Positions 41,405 through 50,115 of a DNA stretch of 50,115 nt are shown here, in pieces (the stretch's first letter is position 1; every line of letters begins with the position of its first letter). The stretch is from positions 1 through 50,115 of the forward strand of contig JAFROJ010000060.1 of assembly GCA_017429765.1 (NCBI GenBank). The letters run 5' to 3'. The notes beneath the pieces were generated by a model that ran no database searches, had not been told where the DNA came from, and saw only the letters and a list, made by a program, of their open reading frames with translations. The DNA is from Bacteroidales bacterium (GTDB taxonomy: Bacteria > Bacteroidota > Bacteroidia > Bacteroidales > UBA932). The translations under genes and the position numbers were made by a program.

Positions 41405-42727
41405 ATGAGAATCCAACCAGCCGAAAGGACAAAAGGTGTCCAGGAGTATTATTTCTCCCGCAAGCAAAAAGATCTCGACGCGGTCTCCTCGGAAAGGGCC
41501 TCCCGCGGCGAGGGCCCTCTGATCAATCTCGGAATAGGGGCTCCCGATGGGATGCCTCCCAAGGAGGCCATTGACGCCCTGGTCCGGACCGCCGTTCTTC
41601 CCGGTGTCCATAAATATCAGAATTACAAGGGTTTGCCTGAGCTCAGGCAGGCTTTCGCCGATTGGTATGCCCGTTACTATGGGGTGACCCTTAACCCCAA
41701 TGGAGGTATTCAGCCGCTGGTCGGCTCTAAGGAGGGCATTCTGTTGATCTCGCTAGCCTTCGTGAATCCCGGCGACAAGGTTCTTGTCCCCGATCCTGGC
41801 TATCCGACCTACACGACGTCTGTCAAGCTCGTCGGCGCCGAGCCGCTGAAATATGATCTTAAGGAAGAGAACGGTTGGTTCCCCGATTTCGACGCTCTCG
41901 AGAAAATGGACCTTGAGGGAGTCAAGATGATGTGGGTCAATTATCCGAATATGCCCACCGGCGCCTCCGCCACTCCTGAGCTTTACGAGCGTGTGGTGGA
42001 ATTCGGAAGAAAGCATAATATATTGGTTGTCAACGACAACCCCTATTCGTTCATACTCACCGAGAAGCCTATCTCCATCCTGTCCGTCGAGGGTTCGATG
42101 GAATGCTGCCTGGAGCTTAATTCTTTGAGCAAGGCTCATAACATGAGTGGCTGGCGTGTCGGAATGGTAGCCGGGGATCCGGCCATGGTCAATGAGATCC
42201 TGAAGGTGAAGAGCCAGATGGACTCTGGTATGTTCAAGGCCATGCAGATGGCCGCGATCGAGGCTTTGGCCCAGGGCGATGACTGGTTCACGGAGCTTAA
42301 CGCGGAGTACAGGCGCCGCCGCGCCGCCGCCGGCCGTGTCTTCGACGCCCTCGGAGTCTCCTACAACCCGGACTCGACAGGCTTGTTCCTCTGGGGCCGT
42401 ATTCCCGACCCGGCCGGCACAGGATCGGTCGACGAGACCACTGCCACCCTCGGCACGTTAAGAGGGGGGACCGGAGCTTCGCGGAGCGAAGCGAGCGGTG
42501 GGGCCGAGCGAAGCGAGGCGGTCGAGCGACCGGATCCTGTGCCGGCCGGCGACATGACCGCCGGGGAGCGGCTGTCGGAGGCGATCCTTCACGGGACGGG
42601 CGTCTTCATCACTCCGGGTTTCGTGTTCGGCGAGAACGGCGAGAACTATGTCAGGATCTCCCTCTGCGCCCCCGTACCCGTCCTTGAGGAGGCCCTCGCT
42701 CGGATAAAGGCGTTTATTAACAAATAA
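41405..42727 (+). CDS. Class I/II aminotransferase of aromatic amino acid synthesis
   Basis: A PLP-dependent aminotransferase of 440 residues. PLP binds Lys243 (NSLSKAHNMSGWRVGM); other fold-type I signatures are VPDPGYPTY, WVNYPNMPTGA (substrate Asn), VVNDNPYSFI (PLP Asp) and the carboxylate-binding Arg in YVRISLC. Relatives are near 395 residues. The excess is an insert at about residues 336-382, between FLWGRIPDP and the final helix pair, encoded by a long inverted-repeat element (42410-42549). Its place between pheA and tyrA implies transamination of phenylpyruvate and 4-hydroxyphenylpyruvate, though LL-diaminopimelate-type aminotransferases have similar sequence. The insert lies before GVFITPGFVFGENG and may form a surface loop. 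Confidence 0.88.
   Translation: MRIQPAERTKGVQEYYFSRKQKDLDAVSSERASRGEGPLINLGIGAPDGMPPKEAIDALVRTAVLPGVHKYQNYKGLPELRQAFADWYARYYGVTLNPNGGIQPLVGSKEGILLISLAFVNPGDKVLVPDPGYPTYTTSVKLVGAEPLKYDLKEENGWFPDFDALEKMDLEGVKMMWVNYPNMPTGASATPELYERVVEFGRKHNILVVNDNPYSFILTEKPISILSVEGSMECCLELNSLSKAHNMSGWRVGMVAGDPAMVNEILKVKSQMDSGMFKAMQMAAIEALAQGDDWFTELNAEYRRRRAAAGRVFDALGVSYNPDSTGLFLWGRIPDPAGTGSVDETTATLGTLRGGTGASRSEASGGAERSEAVERPDPVPAGDMTAGERLSEAILHGTGVFITPGFVFGENGENYVRISLCAPVPVLEEALARIKAFINK
42410..42549. repeat. 140-bp inverted-repeat element inside the aminotransferase gene
   Basis: Perfect 17-bp arms CCGGCCGGCACAGGATC (42410-42426) and its reverse complement (42533-42549), each continuing into a GGTCG / CGACC pairing. 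The interior has AGCGAAGCGAGCGG and AGCGAAGCGAGGCGG direct repeats. The reading frame passes through without a stop and encodes a Gly/Ala/Ser/Glu-rich peptide (TLRGGTGASRSEASGG, AERSEAVE). Confidence 0.9.
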
Positions 42728-42729
42728 TC

Positions 42730-43584
42730 ATGACATTAGGGATAATTGGCCTCGGCCTGATCGGAGGCTCGATGGCTATCGACCTCAAGAGGAGAGGGTT
42801 CGCCGGGACGGTTCTCGGTGTCGAGTCCGATCCGGTCAACGCCACCGCCGCCCACAAGATGGGTCTCTGCGATGAGTTGGTCTCTTTTGAGGACTGCGTC
42901 CTGAAGTCGGACATGGTGGTGATAGCGGTTCCTGTCGGCTCGGCCGTCAGGATGTTGCCCCGAGTCCTTGACATATTCTCGGAAGAGGGGAACGAGGGCA
43001 AGATCGTGATCGACACCTGCTCGACAAAGAGTCAGATCGTCCGGGTCGCCCACTACCACAGGCTCCGCGGCCGCTTCGTCGCGACCCACCCGATGGCGGG
43101 AACCGAGTACTCAGGCCCCTGGGCCGCGATGCCGAACCTTTTCGACGGGAGAGCCTGCATATTCGCCAACGCCGAGGAGTCCGATCCGGACGCGCTCGAG
43201 AAGGTAGAGCTTTTGTACGACGTCTTGAATATGCGTCCGATCTACATGAACGCCGACAATCATGATGTCCACACGGCCTATGTCTCCCACATATCCCACG
43301 TCACCTCCTTCGCCCTCGCGCTCACCGTGCTTGACAAGGAGAAGGACGAGAAGCACATCTTCGACCTGGCCTCGGGAGGATTCTCCTCGACAGTCCGCCT
43401 GGCGAAGAGTTCCTCGGACATGTGGGTGCCGATCCTGACCCAGAACCGTGACAACGTGCTGAGGGTCATAGACACCTACCTTGAGAAAATGAAAGAGTTC
43501 AGGGACGCCATCGCCGTCCGCGATGAGTCCAAGATTGAGGACCTGATCCATCAGGCCAACAGGATTAAGAAGATAATCAGATAG
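42730..43584 (+). CDS. tyrA: Prephenate dehydrogenase
   Basis: Oxidises prephenate to 4-hydroxyphenylpyruvate for tyrosine. The 284-residue chain starts with the Rossmann motif LGIIGLGLIGGS and has VVIAVPVG, DTCSTKSQI, THPMAGTEYSGP and the HDVHTAYVSHISH catalytic-histidine region. There is no fused chorismate mutase or ACT domain. The ATG is 2 bp after the aminotransferase stop codon, and the DAHP synthase gene starts 2 bp after its own stop, so the last three genes of the operon are packed tightly. Confidence 0.95.
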   Translation: MTLGIIGLGLIGGSMAIDLKRRGFAGTVLGVESDPVNATAAHKMGLCDELVSFEDCVLKSDMVVIAVPVGSAVRMLPRVLDIFSEEGNEGKIVIDTCSTKSQIVRVAHYHRLRGRFVATHPMAGTEYSGPWAAMPNLFDGRACIFANAEESDPDALEKVELLYDVLNMRPIYMNADNHDVHTAYVSHISHVTSFALALTVLDKEKDEKHIFDLASGGFSSTVRLAKSSSDMWVPILTQNRDNVLRVIDTYLEKMKEFRDAIAVRDESKIEDLIHQANRIKKIIR

Positions 43585-43586
43585 TT

Positions 43587-44681
43587 ATGGAGCGAACGCT
43601 TGACACTGTTCCGGTCTCGGAATGGGGATTCTTCGACGAGAGCATACCGCCGATCGTCATCGCCGGTCCTTGCAGCGCCGAGTCGGAGTTGCAGATAATG
43701 ATGACCGCCAAGGGCCTGAGCGATTTCGGGATACACGTCTTCAGGGCGGGAATATGGAAGCCCCGCACCCATCCGGGATCCTTCGAGGGAGTCGGAGTCT
43801 CCGGGCTCAAGTGGTTGCAGAAGGTGAAGCGTGATTTCGGGATGAAGGTCTGCACCGAGGTCGCGAGCGAGAGACATGTCTACGAGTGCATGAAGTACGG
43901 GATAGACATGGTCTGGATCGGGGCCCGCACGACCGCCAATCCCTTCCTTGTCCAGGAGATAGCCGAGGCGCTCAGGGACACGGATATTCCTGTGCTCGTC
44001 AAGAACCCTGTCAATCCTGACATCGACCTCTGGGTCGGCGCCCTCGAAAGGCTCAACCGCGCCGGGATAAAGAAACTCGGTGTCATCCACCGCGGCTTCT
44101 CCACGACCCAGAAGATCCCTTACCGGAATCTTCCCGGTTGGCAGATGGCCGTCGAGCTCCGCACAATGTTCCCCCAGATCCCGTTCTTCGCCGATCCCAG
44201 CCACATGGGAGGTTCGAGGAATTATCTCAAGGAATTGTCACAGAGGGCGATGGATCTCGGGTTGGACGGCCTAATGGTCGAGTCCCACTGCGACCCTTCA
44301 TGCGCCTTGAGCGACTCAGCGCAGCAGATTGTCCCCGCTGACCTCCAGACGCTTCTTGAAAGCTTGACAGTCCGCCAGAAGAAGACAAACGACAAGGAAT
44401 ATAACGAGAACATCGAGCAGCTCCGCGCCAGGATAGATGTCATCGACGAGAACCTCCTCTTGTCGCTTGCCTCCAGGATGGAGATATCCAACAAGATAGG
44501 CGAGTTCAAGAAGGCTCACAATATCGCCATAGTCCAGGCCGCCCGATGGGACGAGATCCTTTCCGACATGATCGCCAAGGGAAGGACTTACGGCCTTCCC
44601 GAGGACTTCGTGACCGCCGTCTTCACCGCCATCCACGACGCCTCTGTCGCCGCGCAGAACCGCATCCTTGAGGGAGATTAA
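43587..44681 (+). CDS. DAHP synthase fused to chorismate mutase (AroQ type)
   Basis: Bifunctional first and branch-point enzyme of aromatic synthesis, 364 residues. Residues about 1-260 are a type I-beta-like DAHP synthase: IAGPCSAES, KPRTHPGSFEGVG, WIGARTTANPF, VKNPVNPD and ADPSHMGGSR. Residues about 270-364 are an all-helical AroQ chorismate mutase (LRARIDVIDENLLLSLASRM, then KIGEFKKAHNIAI). The fusion couples pathway entry to prephenate formation, and prephenate then meets PheA and TyrA encoded in the same operon. This C-terminal mutase arrangement is known in Bacteroidota. It is the last gene of the pyrH-frr-pheA run; the palindrome 64 bp downstream is the likely terminator. Confidence 0.95.
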   Translation: MERTLDTVPVSEWGFFDESIPPIVIAGPCSAESELQIMMTAKGLSDFGIHVFRAGIWKPRTHPGSFEGVGVSGLKWLQKVKRDFGMKVCTEVASERHVYECMKYGIDMVWIGARTTANPFLVQEIAEALRDTDIPVLVKNPVNPDIDLWVGALERLNRAGIKKLGVIHRGFSTTQKIPYRNLPGWQMAVELRTMFPQIPFFADPSHMGGSRNYLKELSQRAMDLGLDGLMVESHCDPSCALSDSAQQIVPADLQTLLESLTVRQKKTNDKEYNENIEQLRARIDVIDENLLLSLASRMEISNKIGEFKKAHNIAIVQAARWDEILSDMIAKGRTYGLPEDFVTAVFTAIHDASVAAQNRILEGD

Positions 44682-44744
44682 CGAGTCTTGCTTCTAACTC
44701 TTTGTTGGCTGGAGCGCGACTGATTGATTATCTGATAATAGACG

Positions 44745-44778
44745 AATCAGATGGTACCGAAATCGGCACCATCTGATT
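44745..44778. repeat. Dispersed intergenic palindrome, full copy
   Basis: AATCAGATGGT / ACCATCTGATT arms enclose ACCGA-AA-TCGGC. The left half is identical, in reverse complement, to bases 1-16. Located between the converging DAHP synthase and SusD genes and followed by GTTTTAT, so it probably terminates both transcripts. The 44682-44820 gap holds nothing else that I recognise. Confidence 0.88.
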
Positions 44779-44820
44779 GTTTTATGGATTAATAATCAAC
44801 GACTATTCGCGCCTATGACA

Positions 44821-46842
44821 TCATTTGCTCGGCTCGAACACGTCATAGCCGTAGTTGATTATACCCAGGTTCGCTTCTGTACCCCTGGCTCCACCTGCCC
44901 GGTAGATGACGTAGATGTACATGCAGCCATCTTCAGAATCCCATTCCCCGGCATAGCCGTTCTCTGTGTCCTGGTCAGTGTCTCTGTCGGCGATATTGAC
45001 AGGATTACCAGAATAGGAACCGCCGGCGATGATCTGGTTAGGGATATAATAGAGGTCGCCGACAAGGTTCATCATAAGCTCACCGTCACCGAACGGGGAG
45101 AACTTGTATGCTCCAGGGTGATTGATATCCTCATAGAGGGTGGTCACGAAATCGCTGGCACCCCAAAGGTCGGCTCCGACGGGCTCCTCGTTAGCCGAGC
45201 CGCCACCAAGGACATGATATGTACCGGTCACGACAGCCTCCCACTTGGCGGGCTTGCTCACGGCGGGAACACACTTCTCCTCAGGAATCACGCCTGTCCA
45301 GTTGTCGGCGACATCCCACCAGACGCGGCTCGAGCTAACGTCAGGACCGGAAAGATCCTTGATGGCCTGCTCGTAGTTCTCGGTGTTATATTTGGGACCC
45401 TGGCTGGCTGAGAAGGCAAGACGATAAGGATAGCTCAAATTACCAGCGTCAACCGCTCCTGGACCGACAGGCAGTTTGGGAATATCCAGACGTCTCCAGT
45501 CTGACCAGGCCTCTATTCCATCAGCCAGGTAGCCGGCGATCCACCTCTGGAGAGCGATCTGCTCCAGACCGCTTTCGCCACCCTTGTAGGCGATCTTCGG
45601 GGAGGAGATGTACTTGTCGGCGCCGTCAGCGCCCCACCATTCGAAGGATGACTTTATTCCAGCCTCATAAAGGGCCTTGGGATCGGCGCTGATCCATCCG
45701 CGATAAGCGGCCTCGGCCTCGGCGAAGAGGACTCGGGAAGTCGGGATCACGGGAACAGTGGCGTCCATGGCGATCATCTTGCTGTTGATGGAGCAGCAGC
45801 AGTCTACCCACGCGTTCACCGCGGCGTTGTCAACCATTCCGAAAGGAACCCCGTAGAAGGAGGTGTACTGGTCGCGGGGGAACAATTCGGGATCACGCTC
45901 ACCACGATATCCCTCGATGTCGAAGTACTTGAACATACGGGGATCCTCAAACTCCTTCATCTGGTCCACTATGAACATGTTGGGTACCCAGCAGAACCCG
46001 GCTCCGGAGTAGGCGGGGTTACACCAGTAGTACATCATGTTCCAGTTGAGGTCATCGTAGGTGAAGTCGAAGCCGTCGGCGGTCTCCTTCATGCCTCCGT
46101 CGGCATAGGCGGCCGCGAAACGGGTCTTTCCCGTGGCAGGATCGACATCACAGAGCTTGATTGCCATGAGCATGCGCAGGGAAGCGTTGAACTTCTTCCA
46201 CTTGGCGATGTCTCCACCGTAAAGGACATCGGCGGAGCCGTCGAGGGAACCGTTCGTGTCGAACTGGGCGTAGGCCTCCTTGAGCGTGTTGTCAAGAAGT
46301 GTGTACACCTCTTGCTGTGTGTCGTATTTCGGCTTCCACAGGTCTTCGCTGGCTCCCTTGAGGGCCTCGGAAATGGCGATGGGCCCGATGATGTCGGAAA
46401 TCGACATGTAGTAGAAGCTCATGAGTGTCTTCGAGGCGGCGATCTGGTTGGCGCTGGTGCCGAAACAGGCGACATTGACAGCGTCCTTCTGGTCGGGATC
46501 CTCGTTCATGTCGATGATATACTGGAGATTCTTTATGGCATAGAGATAGTAAGTGCCGACGCCGAACTCGGAAGTCACTCCAAGCACACCATACTGGTTG
46601 TTCTTTGACTCGGAAAGGTAGCCTGGCCATGCCTGCTGCCAGACATTGTAACCGTTCGTGGCGCTACCAAGCACGAAATAAGGAACGTAACGTGTGGCGT
46701 TGGTGAACAGATAAGTGGTGTAAGCGGTCGAAGGGGAGTTCGGGCTCTTGTTAATGTCACCGAAATCCGAAGGATCGCAACTCGTGAAAAGCATCGAGAC
46801 GGCGACGACGGCCGAAACAAATATAGAAAGAGTCTTTTTCAT
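44821..46842 (-). CDS. SusD/RagB-family outer-membrane lipoprotein
   Basis: Surface glycan- or peptide-binding lid of a SusC/D uptake complex. 673 residues from ATG 46842, where the lipoprotein signal begins (MKKTLSIFVSAVVAVSMLFTSC, lipobox FTSC); the frame is open for 44 codons upstream, but that part overlaps the susC-like gene. An AGGAGG (46852-46857, minus strand) sits 9 bp before this ATG, a strong ribosome site unusual in this phylum, and it supports the start. The sequence DFGDINKSPNSPSTAYTTYLFTNA resembles the SusD-like_2 group. The gene follows the SusC homologue by 20 bp. At 673 residues it is longer than typical SusD proteins (about 500-600). No glycosidase genes are in the visible part of this locus, so the ligand cannot be guessed. 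Confidence 0.9.
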   Translation of the reverse strand: MKKTLSIFVSAVVAVSMLFTSCDPSDFGDINKSPNSPSTAYTTYLFTNATRYVPYFVLGSATNGYNVWQQAWPGYLSESKNNQYGVLGVTSEFGVGTYYLYAIKNLQYIIDMNEDPDQKDAVNVACFGTSANQIAASKTLMSFYYMSISDIIGPIAISEALKGASEDLWKPKYDTQQEVYTLLDNTLKEAYAQFDTNGSLDGSADVLYGGDIAKWKKFNASLRMLMAIKLCDVDPATGKTRFAAAYADGGMKETADGFDFTYDDLNWNMMYYWCNPAYSGAGFCWVPNMFIVDQMKEFEDPRMFKYFDIEGYRGERDPELFPRDQYTSFYGVPFGMVDNAAVNAWVDCCCSINSKMIAMDATVPVIPTSRVLFAEAEAAYRGWISADPKALYEAGIKSSFEWWGADGADKYISSPKIAYKGGESGLEQIALQRWIAGYLADGIEAWSDWRRLDIPKLPVGPGAVDAGNLSYPYRLAFSASQGPKYNTENYEQAIKDLSGPDVSSSRVWWDVADNWTGVIPEEKCVPAVSKPAKWEAVVTGTYHVLGGGSANEEPVGADLWGASDFVTTLYEDINHPGAYKFSPFGDGELMMNLVGDLYYIPNQIIAGGSYSGNPVNIADRDTDQDTENGYAGEWDSEDGCMYIYVIYRAGGARGTEANLGIINYGYDVFEPSK

Positions 46843-46862
46843 AATTATTATCCTCCTGTTCT

Positions 46863-49800
46863 TTAGAATGTGAGATTGAGGGTAACACCGAAAGTGCGGG
46901 TGGACAAAGCCTGGCCGCCTTCGAGGAAGTTGTAACTGGCTCCGTCGATTTCGGAAGGATCGATGTTCGGGCAAGCGGAGTAAATCAACCAGGGGTTGGT
47001 GGCCACGAAGGCGACGCTGGCTCTCTGTATGCCCACCCCGATCTTGTCAAGGACACGCCTCGAGAAGTCATACCTCAACGAAAGCTCGCGGAGTTTGACG
47101 TAGGTCTTGTCATACACATAGCTGGCCGCGTTGTAGGTGGACTTGTAGGTGTAGTAGTAATAGGCGTCCATATAACCGTCCATGGGGTTGCCATCGGCAT
47201 CGACACCGGTAAGGTGGACACCACCTCCCTTCTGGACAGGCTCACGCACGTTCACTCCCCTGTCGTTGATAGCGGCGGTCACATCTACCAGACCGGAACC
47301 CTCACCCCAGAGGTTGGTCCAGGAGACCATCTGTCCACCGATCATGTAATCGAGAGCGGCGGAGAAAGTGAGGTTCCTGAAGCGGAGATTGGTGGAGAAA
47401 CCACCTGTGAAATCGGGCTGGACATTACCCTCGCCCTCATCCTTCATCTTATTGGTCTCCCAGGTGGGACGGACCTCTCCGGTGTTGGCTGTGCCCTCGC
47501 GGAGAATAAGATTGCCATTGTCATCCTTGAGGAAGCGGGAGACCGGACGGATGGTTCCGACAGGCTGACCCACAATAGAGTAGAGATACCAGTAACGGGT
47601 CGTGGTTCCGAATCCGTTACCATAGCTCCTGTACTCTTTCTCGTCATCGAAGTATTCAAGCAGGGTGTTGTTGTTCTTCGCGATGTTGGCGCTCAAGCTC
47701 CATTCCCAATCCCTCGAGCGGACAGGAGTCGCGCCGAGCATAACCTCGACACCCTCATTACGGACAAGACCGGCGTTGACGGTACGGGTGGAGTAGCCAG
47801 ACTCTTGGAGAACACCGGCGTTGATGATGTCGTTCCTGGTGTCTTTGCGGTAAAGGTTGATGTCACCCCAGAACCTGTTCTTGAACAGCTTGAACTCGGT
47901 ACCGACCTCGTATGATGTGGAAATGGTAGGCTTGATATGTTGGTTGACCTGGGTCGTGGGCTCATAGATGGTGACCTGTCCATGAAGCTTGGTATTGGAG
48001 GAATAGACAGGGAGAACGTTATAGGCGCCGATCGTGGAACCAACCTGTGCCACGGATCCCCTGATCTTCCAGAAGTCGAGCCAAGGAGCCTTGATAAGCT
48101 TGCTGGCCATGAAGGAAAGTGAGGCTCCACCGTAGAGGTAACCGTTGTTGTCGGCGGGGAGGCGAGAGTCGAGGTCGTAACGGATGGATCCGTCAAGGTA
48201 CACGAGATCGTCCCAACCGATAGTTGTGTTGCCGAAGAATGAACGGGTCTTGTAGTGGGTCTCGCTGTTGCTGGTGCTGTAAGTGCTCGCGGACGCGGCC
48301 AGGTTGTAGTAACCGGGCATTGAGAGACCACCGTTGGTGTTGCTGTTCAGGTACTGGTAGTCGTATCTTCTGGTCTCGGCGAAGACCGCGGCCTCGATGG
48401 AGAGGCGGTCCTCGACGAACTGGTTGCCCCAGGTCACGTAACCCTGGACAGTCATGTCGTTACTCTGGTTCTGGTAAGTGCGGAAATATGGTTCGAAATC
48501 GACTGATCCGGTACCGTTCCTCTCCTCATACAGGGAGTTTGACATGATGTCGGTGACACGGGTTCCGAGCCTGAAATTATAAGGCAGGGTGGCGTAAATG
48601 TCTCCTGAGAGGATATTTGAGCTGGATGCGGAAACATAAGTGTACTCATTCATGACAGCGAAAGGGTTGTCATGGAAGTTCGCGGTAAGGTCGTCCTTGC
48701 TCACGATGTTCCAGGTCCTCCATGATCCGTCGGGCCTCTGCCAATCCTTCAAATCCTTCAAGTTGACATTGGTGTGTCCCCACTGCTGGAAGTCGCAGAC
48801 GTAGTTACCGGTGGCGGAGTAGCCCTCCTGCTCGGCGTTCACGTTGCGGCGATAGCGATAACGGTAGCTGATGTCAGCGTTGAGCCAGCTATTGGGCTTG
48901 ATCTGCGAGGAGATACTGAACGAACGGCGGACAGCCTTGGAGTTGTAGATGATACCGGGACGGTCCACGTTGCTGAACGAGACACGGGTGTTCATTCCTT
49001 TGACGGCCTTGGTGAAGGCGACGTTGGTGTTGTTCGTCCAGGCGACACGAGTGAGGTCGCGGAGATTCAGGCGGTAGCTCCAGGTGTCGGTCTCTCCGTA
49101 GTGGGAAGATGTAGGATCCCAGGATAGGGCGGTGCGGTAGAGGGTCTTGTCGTCGAAACGTGCGCCCCAGGAAACGTCCTCACCGTAGTTGTAGACATAG
49201 GTACCGTCGCCGAGGGCGTAACCGGCCTTTTCCCATGACACAGTAGGGGAAGTGACATCAACGTCTCCCCAGCTGTTATACTTCGCGGTGGCGGAAGACA
49301 CGTCGTCTCCACCACCATAAGACTTCTGGAAATTGAAGTGATTATAAAGGACTTCGGCGGTGGTGGTGTGGGAGAACTCAACGAAACTCTGGCCGTCCTT
49401 TGCCTTCTTGGTGGTGATGATGACAGCACCGTTGGCTCCACGGGAACCGTAGAGAGCGGTCGCGGCGGGTCCTTTCAGGATGTTGACGCTCTCCACATCG
49501 TCCATATTGACCGCGCTAGAGCCGGTTATCGCGCCGTCGATCACGTAGATAGGCTCGCTGCCTTCATAGTTGTTGTAGGAAGTTGTGCCTCGGAGGATGA
49601 TCTTACCCTCATCGAAGGTTGAACCTCCACGGCCATAGGCCTGAGCGCCGGCAACCTTTCCGGCAAGAGAATTGCCAAGCGAGAAGTTGTGAGTGGTCGT
49701 CAACTCTTCTTGGCTCATTGTTTGTGCTGAATAACCGATAGCTTTCTGCTTCCTTGTCAGTCCCTGGGCAGTGACGATGACTTGGTCGAGAAGCTCAGAA

Positions 49801-50090
49801 TCCGGTGTCAGCACCACGTTAAGTGTCTGAGCGGCGGCCTTGGTCTGGTTGACGAAACCGATGCAGGAGAACACGAGCGTGCCACCGGCGGGGACATTGC
49901 GCAGGGTGTAGTTACCGGACGCGTCTGTGATGACGCCGTTGGTCGTTCCCTGCACAAAGACTGAGGCTCCGATAACGGGGAGCCCGTCCTCCGCGGAAGT
50001 GACCGTACCCGTGACGGTCATGTTCTGCGCGAATGCCATACCCACGCTAGCGCACAGGCACAGCAACAAAGAGAATAATTTTTTACCCAT
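46863..50090 (-). CDS. SusC/RagA-family TonB-linked outer-membrane transporter
   Basis: A 1075-residue beta-barrel that imports ligand captured with its SusD partner. Signal peptide ends at AFAQ (residue 22). The carboxypeptidase-regulatory-like domain (about 25-100, VTGTVTSAEDGLPVIGASVFVQGT) is followed by the plug with LDQVIVTAQGLTRKQKAIGY, the NSLAGKVAGAQ segment and GPAATALYGSRGANGAVIITTKK, all SusC hallmarks. The chain ends in an aromatic LTF. It differs in subfamily from the two Oar-like receptors at 3233 and 7675. The ATG is 25 bp from the window end, so its promoter and any upstream regulator (sigma/anti-sigma or hybrid sensor) lie outside. Converges on the aromatic operon. Confidence 0.94.
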   Translation of the reverse strand: MGKKLFSLLLCLCASVGMAFAQNMTVTGTVTSAEDGLPVIGASVFVQGTTNGVITDASGNYTLRNVPAGGTLVFSCIGFVNQTKAAAQTLNVVLTPDSELLDQVIVTAQGLTRKQKAIGYSAQTMSQEELTTTHNFSLGNSLAGKVAGAQAYGRGGSTFDEGKIILRGTTSYNNYEGSEPIYVIDGAITGSSAVNMDDVESVNILKGPAATALYGSRGANGAVIITTKKAKDGQSFVEFSHTTTAEVLYNHFNFQKSYGGGDDVSSATAKYNSWGDVDVTSPTVSWEKAGYALGDGTYVYNYGEDVSWGARFDDKTLYRTALSWDPTSSHYGETDTWSYRLNLRDLTRVAWTNNTNVAFTKAVKGMNTRVSFSNVDRPGIIYNSKAVRRSFSISSQIKPNSWLNADISYRYRYRRNVNAEQEGYSATGNYVCDFQQWGHTNVNLKDLKDWQRPDGSWRTWNIVSKDDLTANFHDNPFAVMNEYTYVSASSSNILSGDIYATLPYNFRLGTRVTDIMSNSLYEERNGTGSVDFEPYFRTYQNQSNDMTVQGYVTWGNQFVEDRLSIEAAVFAETRRYDYQYLNSNTNGGLSMPGYYNLAASASTYSTSNSETHYKTRSFFGNTTIGWDDLVYLDGSIRYDLDSRLPADNNGYLYGGASLSFMASKLIKAPWLDFWKIRGSVAQVGSTIGAYNVLPVYSSNTKLHGQVTIYEPTTQVNQHIKPTISTSYEVGTEFKLFKNRFWGDINLYRKDTRNDIINAGVLQESGYSTRTVNAGLVRNEGVEVMLGATPVRSRDWEWSLSANIAKNNNTLLEYFDDEKEYRSYGNGFGTTTRYWYLYSIVGQPVGTIRPVSRFLKDDNGNLILREGTANTGEVRPTWETNKMKDEGEGNVQPDFTGGFSTNLRFRNLTFSAALDYMIGGQMVSWTNLWGEGSGLVDVTAAINDRGVNVREPVQKGGGVHLTGVDADGNPMDGYMDAYYYYTYKSTYNAASYVYDKTYVKLRELSLRYDFSRRVLDKIGVGIQRASVAFVATNPWLIYSACPNIDPSEIDGASYNFLEGGQALSTRTFGVTLNLTF

Positions 50091-50115
50091 AAGCTTAAAC
50101 CTTAATTAAACTTAA

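Overview
This window is a stretch of chromosome from an anaerobic member of the Bacteroidota, most likely order Bacteroidales. Signs of this are a SusC/SusD pair, Oar-like TonB-dependent receptors with an N-terminal carboxypeptidase-regulatory-like domain, BACON-domain lipoproteins, a long NagB/PIG-L fusion, a glutamine-dependent one-chain PurL, and several promoters of the TTTG-N19-TAnnTTTG type. Base composition is GC-rich for the group. The genus cannot be named from the sequence.

Layout. (1) 1-1500: metK with its promoter. (2) 1451-13189: two paralogous operons, each an Oar-like TonB-dependent receptor followed by a BACON/OB-fold lipoprotein, pointing away from each other around a tyrosine recombinase. 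A perfect 17-bp inverted repeat lies just upstream of both receptor start codons (6586-6602 and 7652-7668). The segment between holds the recombinase and the only consensus-like promoter, which now faces the right-hand receptor. This looks like a self-carried invertible switch that chooses between two surface uptake systems, and it is the main discovery candidate. (3) 13210-16185: a lipoprotein fusing a GH92 alpha-mannosidase to a phosphodiester glycosidase (NAGPA) domain. (4) 16213-17980: rubredoxin and cysS. (5) 18017-31064: a tight minus-strand run: zinc metallopeptidase, NagB/PIG-L fusion, nagB, a small secreted protein, purL, then a corrinoid methyl-transfer cassette (two UroD-family methyltransferases, a corrinoid protein, a stand-alone MetH-type activation domain and an MFS transporter). 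(6) 31100-33070: tRNA-Leu, a small outer-membrane protein, a structured RNA region with a promoter, a terminator hairpin and a 45-codon gene, and a decayed TfoX-like/DUF6434-like locus. (7) 33079-36502: a propeller-fold lipoprotein, leuB and a GH43-like enzyme. (8) 36566-44681, plus strand: pfkA, a PA14/metallophosphoesterase lipoprotein, then pyrH-frr and an aromatic amino acid operon (pheA, aminotransferase, tyrA, DAHP synthase/chorismate mutase). (9) 44821-50090: a SusD/SusC pair on the minus strand.

Two classes of repeat cut across the gene map. A 34-36-bp palindrome with AATCAGATGGT arms lies between genes at 31350 and 44745, with half a copy at the window edge (1-16). A second group (GAGCGAAGCGA-like tandem units and strong hairpins) lies inside the coding sequences of cysS, purL, the GH92 fusion and the aromatic aminotransferase. 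There it keeps the reading frame and adds low-complexity peptide inserts, much as palindromic elements do in Rickettsia. A related copy sits between pheA and the aminotransferase.

Together the genes suggest a glycan-feeding commensal. Outer-membrane receptors and lipoprotein glycosidases (GH92-NAGPA, GH43) supply sugars, NagB-type enzymes handle amino sugars, PfkA feeds glycolysis, and the corrinoid cassette may remove methyl groups from an unidentified substrate.
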